Origin: Prosapia bicincta
Taxonomy: Eukaryota > Arthropoda > Insecta > Hemiptera > Cercopidae
Assembly (NCBI GenBank): GCA_036971475.1
Contig: JBAIZL010000027.1
Location: 457,001 to 521,000, forward strand
DNA: 64,000 bases
Direction of reading: 5' to 3'
Positions within the stretch are counted from its first letter, which is position 1. Each line of letters starts with the position of its first letter. The position numbers were made by a program, and so were the translations under genes. The notes beneath the pieces are model-generated. The model searched no databases and was not told where the DNA came from. It saw only the letters and a list, made by a program, of their open reading frames with translations. Of this stretch, positions 61,301 to 64,000 are shown piece by piece.

Positions 61301-64000
61301 GTTTGTAGACCTCCTCTTCGAATATACCTTTGGCAACAAGTGGGGTTATGAGCACACGTTTGTAGACCTCCTCTTCGAATATACCTTTGGCAACAAGTGG
61401 GGTTATGAGCACACGTTTGTATACCTCCTCTTCGAATATACCTTTGGCAACAAGTGGGGTTATGAGCGCACGTTTGTAGACATCCTCTTCGAATATACCT
61501 TTGGCAACAAGTGGGGTTATGAGCACACGTTTGTAGACATCCTCTTCGAATATACCTTTGGCAACAAGTGGGGTTTTGAGCACACGTTTGTAGACCTCCT
61601 CTTCGAATATACCTTTGGCAACAAGTGGGGTTATGAGCACACGTTTGTATACCTCCTCTTCGAATATACCTTTGGCAACAAGTGGGGTTATGAGCACACG
61701 TTGTATACCTCCTCTTCGAATATACCTTTGGCAACAAGTGGGGTTATGAGCACACGTTTGTATACCTCCTCTACGAATATACCTTTGGCAACAAGTGGGG
61801 TTATGAGCACACGTTTGTATACCTCCTCTACGAATATACCTTTGGCAACAAGTGGGGTTATGAGCACACGTTTGTAGACCTCCTCTTCGAATATACCTTT
61901 GGCAACAAGTGGGGTTATGAGCACACGTTTGTAGACCTCCTCTTCGAATATACCTTTGGCAACAAGTGGGGTTATGAGCACACGTTTGTATACCTCCTCT
62001 TCGAATATACCTTTGGCAACAAGTGGGGTTATGAGCACACGTTTGTATACCTCCTCTTCGAATATACCTTTGGCAACAAGTGGGGTTATGAGCACACGTT
62101 TGTATACCTCCTCTACGAATATACCTTTGGCAACAAGTGGGGTTATGAGCACACGTTTGTATACCTCCTCTTCGAATATACCTTTGGCAACAAGTGGGGT
62201 TATGAGCACACGTTTGTATACCTCCTCTACGAATATACCTTTGGCAACAAGTGGGGTTATGAGCACACGTTTGTAGACCTCCTCTTCGAATATACCTTTG
62301 GCAACAAGTGGGGTTATGAGCACACGTTTGTAGACCTCCTCTTCGAATATACCTTTGGCAACAAGTGGGGTTATGAGCACACGTTTGTAGACCTCCTCTT
62401 CGAATATACCTTTGGCAACAAGTGGGGTTATGAGCACACGTTTGTAGACCTCCTCTACGAATATACCTTTGGCAACAAGTGGGGTTATGAGCACACGTTT
62501 GTAGACCTCCTCTTCGAATATACCTTTGGCAACAAGTGGGGTTATGAGCACACGTTTGTAGACCTCCTCTTCGAATATACCTTTGGCAACAAGTGGGGTT
62601 ATAAGCACACGTTTGTAGACCTCCTCTTCGAATATACCTTTGGCAACAAGTGGGGTTATGAGCACACGTTTGTAGACCTCCTCTTCGAATATAACTTTGG
62701 CAACAAGTGGGGTTATGAGCACACGTTTGTAGACCTCCTCTTCGAATATACCTTTGGCAACAAGTGGGGTTATGAGCACACGTTTGTAGACCTCCTCTTC
62801 GAATATACCTTTGGCAACAAGTGGGGTTATGAGCACACGTTTGTAGACCTCCTCTACGAATATACCTTTGGCAACAAGTGGGGTTATGAGCACACGTTTG
62901 TAGACCTCCTCTTCGAATATACCTTTGGCAACAAGTGGGGTTATGAGCACACGTTTGTAGACCTCCTCTTCGAATATACCTTTGGCAACAAGTGGGGTTA
63001 TGAGCACACGTTTGTATACCTCCTCTACGAATATACCTTTGGCAACAAGTGGGGTTATGAGCACACGTTTGTAGACCTCCTCTTCGAATATACCTTTGGC
63101 AACAAGTGGGGTTATGAGCACACGTTTGTAGACCTCCTCTTCGAATATACCTTTGGCAACAAGTGGGGTTATGAGCACACGTTTGTATACCTCCTCTTCG
63201 AATATACCTTTGGCAACAAGTGGGGTTATGAGCACACGTTTGTATACCTCCTCTACGAATATACCTTTGGCAACAAGTGGGGCTATGAGCACACGTTTGT
63301 AGACCTCCTCTTCGAATATACCTTTGGCAACAAGTGGGGTTATGAGCACACGTTTGTAGACCTCCTCTTCGAATATACCTTTGGCAACAAGTGGGGCTAT
63401 GAGCACACGTTTTTAGACCTCCTCTTCGAATATACCTTTGGCAACAAGTGGGGTTATGAGCACACGTTTGTAGACCTACTCCCGAATATACCTTTGGTAA
63501 TAAGAGGGGTCATGAGCACACGTTTGTATACCTCCTCTTCGAATATACCTTTGGCACTAAGGGGGGTTATGAGCACACGTTTGTAGACCTACTCTCCGAA
63601 TATACCTTTGGGACTAAGGGGGGTTATGAGCACACGTTTGTAGACCGACTCCCGAATATACCTTTGGTAATAAGAGGGGTCATGAGCACACGTTTGTATA
63701 CCTCCTCTTCGAATATACCTTTGGCACTAAGGGGGGTTATGAGCACACGTTTGTATACCTCCTCTTCGAATATACCTTTGGTAATAAGGGGGGTTATGAG
63801 CACACGTTTGTAGACCTACTCTCCGAATATACCTTTGGCAACAAGTGGGGTTATGAGCACACGTTTGTAGACCTACTCTCCGAATATACCTTTAGCAACA
63901 AGTGGGGTTATGAGCACACGTTTGTAGACCTACTCCCGAATATACCTTTGGTAATAAGAGGGGTCATGAGCACACGTTTGTATACCTCCTCTTCGAATAT

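Larger units (their letters stand above)
43411..61695. repeat. Multi-kilobase higher-order copies inside the 57-bp satellite
   Basis: A unique one-base deletion, CACACGTTGTATACC, recurs at 43411, 53633 and 61695 (offsets 10222 and 8062). A GACCGACTCCCG variant recurs at 50922, 59097 and 63643 (offsets 8175 and 4546). Long flanking strings of monomer variants agree between these copies. The left copy is about 2.2 kb longer because it contains the extra 2330-bp duplication described separately. So blocks of roughly 8 kb (about 140 monomers) have been duplicated as wholes. Confidence 0.85.
38700..64000. repeat. 57-bp satellite array, about 440 copies, running off the right edge
   Basis: The unit ACACGTTTGTAGACCTCCTC plus 37 bases (including TTCGAATATACCTTTGGC) repeats every 57 bases from about 38737, with a degenerate half-unit from about 38700. 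Variants: CAACAAGTGGGG or CACTAAGGGGGG, GTATACC or GTAGACC, CTCTTCG or CTCTACG, CTCTCCG. A 56-base subtype has CTACTCCCGAAT with GGTAATAAGAGGGGTCATG. Since 57 is three times 19, reading frames stay in register and four of six frames lack stops in the main variant. This yields frames of up to 2421 codons (minus, 38638-45903) with 19-residue repeats. That frame passes from one register to another at a one-base deletion near 43417, so no frame is being conserved. I call it non-coding satellite. Confidence 0.97.

Overview
The window looks like eukaryotic, probably arthropod (most likely insect) nuclear DNA. The reasons are (TTAGG)n-type repeats, which are the arthropod telomere motif; AT-rich non-coding sequence; decayed Tc1/mariner, hAT and non-LTR elements; and one spliced protein kinase C-type C1 exon. 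No bacterial or viral gene organisation is visible. Identification of the organism is inference.

Tandem repeats fill about two thirds of the window. From left to right: a 144-bp satellite (1-11254, about 78 copies, running off the left edge); a 23-bp array (13894-15574); a 26-bp array (16507-16926); an 80-bp array (17450-18972); a 43-bp array (21565-22636); two TTAGG-like blocks (22872-23460); a CA/TG tract (about 24999-25582); a 21-bp array (29690-29796); a roughly 36-bp array (30361-31230); and a 57-bp satellite (38700-64000, about 440 copies, running off the right edge). Several arrays show higher-order structure, with multi-monomer blocks duplicated as units.

The AT-rich DNA between arrays holds dispersed repeats: a foldback element (13391-13580), a mariner-like remnant (15872-16503), the broken tail of a non-LTR element (20660-20850, minus strand), a nearly perfect 101-bp-arm palindrome (27203-27413) and a decayed relative (37487-37654), a long-terminal-inverted-repeat element (31502-32118), a non-autonomous hAT with an exact 8-bp target duplication (36067-36954), and two SINE-like families present in two and three copies.

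The only confident coding sequence is one exon (34837-34948, plus strand) encoding the first half of a PKC C1 (diacylglycerol/phorbol ester-binding) zinc finger. Its flanking exons are not recognised here. The gene may therefore run across large repeat-filled introns, one of which might contain the 57-bp satellite. A second possible exon lies at 37782-37949. The very long open frames in the satellites arise because the 57-bp monomer is a multiple of three and several of its frames lack stops; I do not treat them as genes.

The observation most worth following is in the 80-bp array. On the minus strand each monomer can be drawn as a three-way junction with the hammerhead-ribozyme core strings CTGACGA and GAAA, and copy-to-copy changes in the helices mostly keep G-U pairing. 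A closely related core string recurs in the palindromic element family at 27.3 kb and 37.5 kb.
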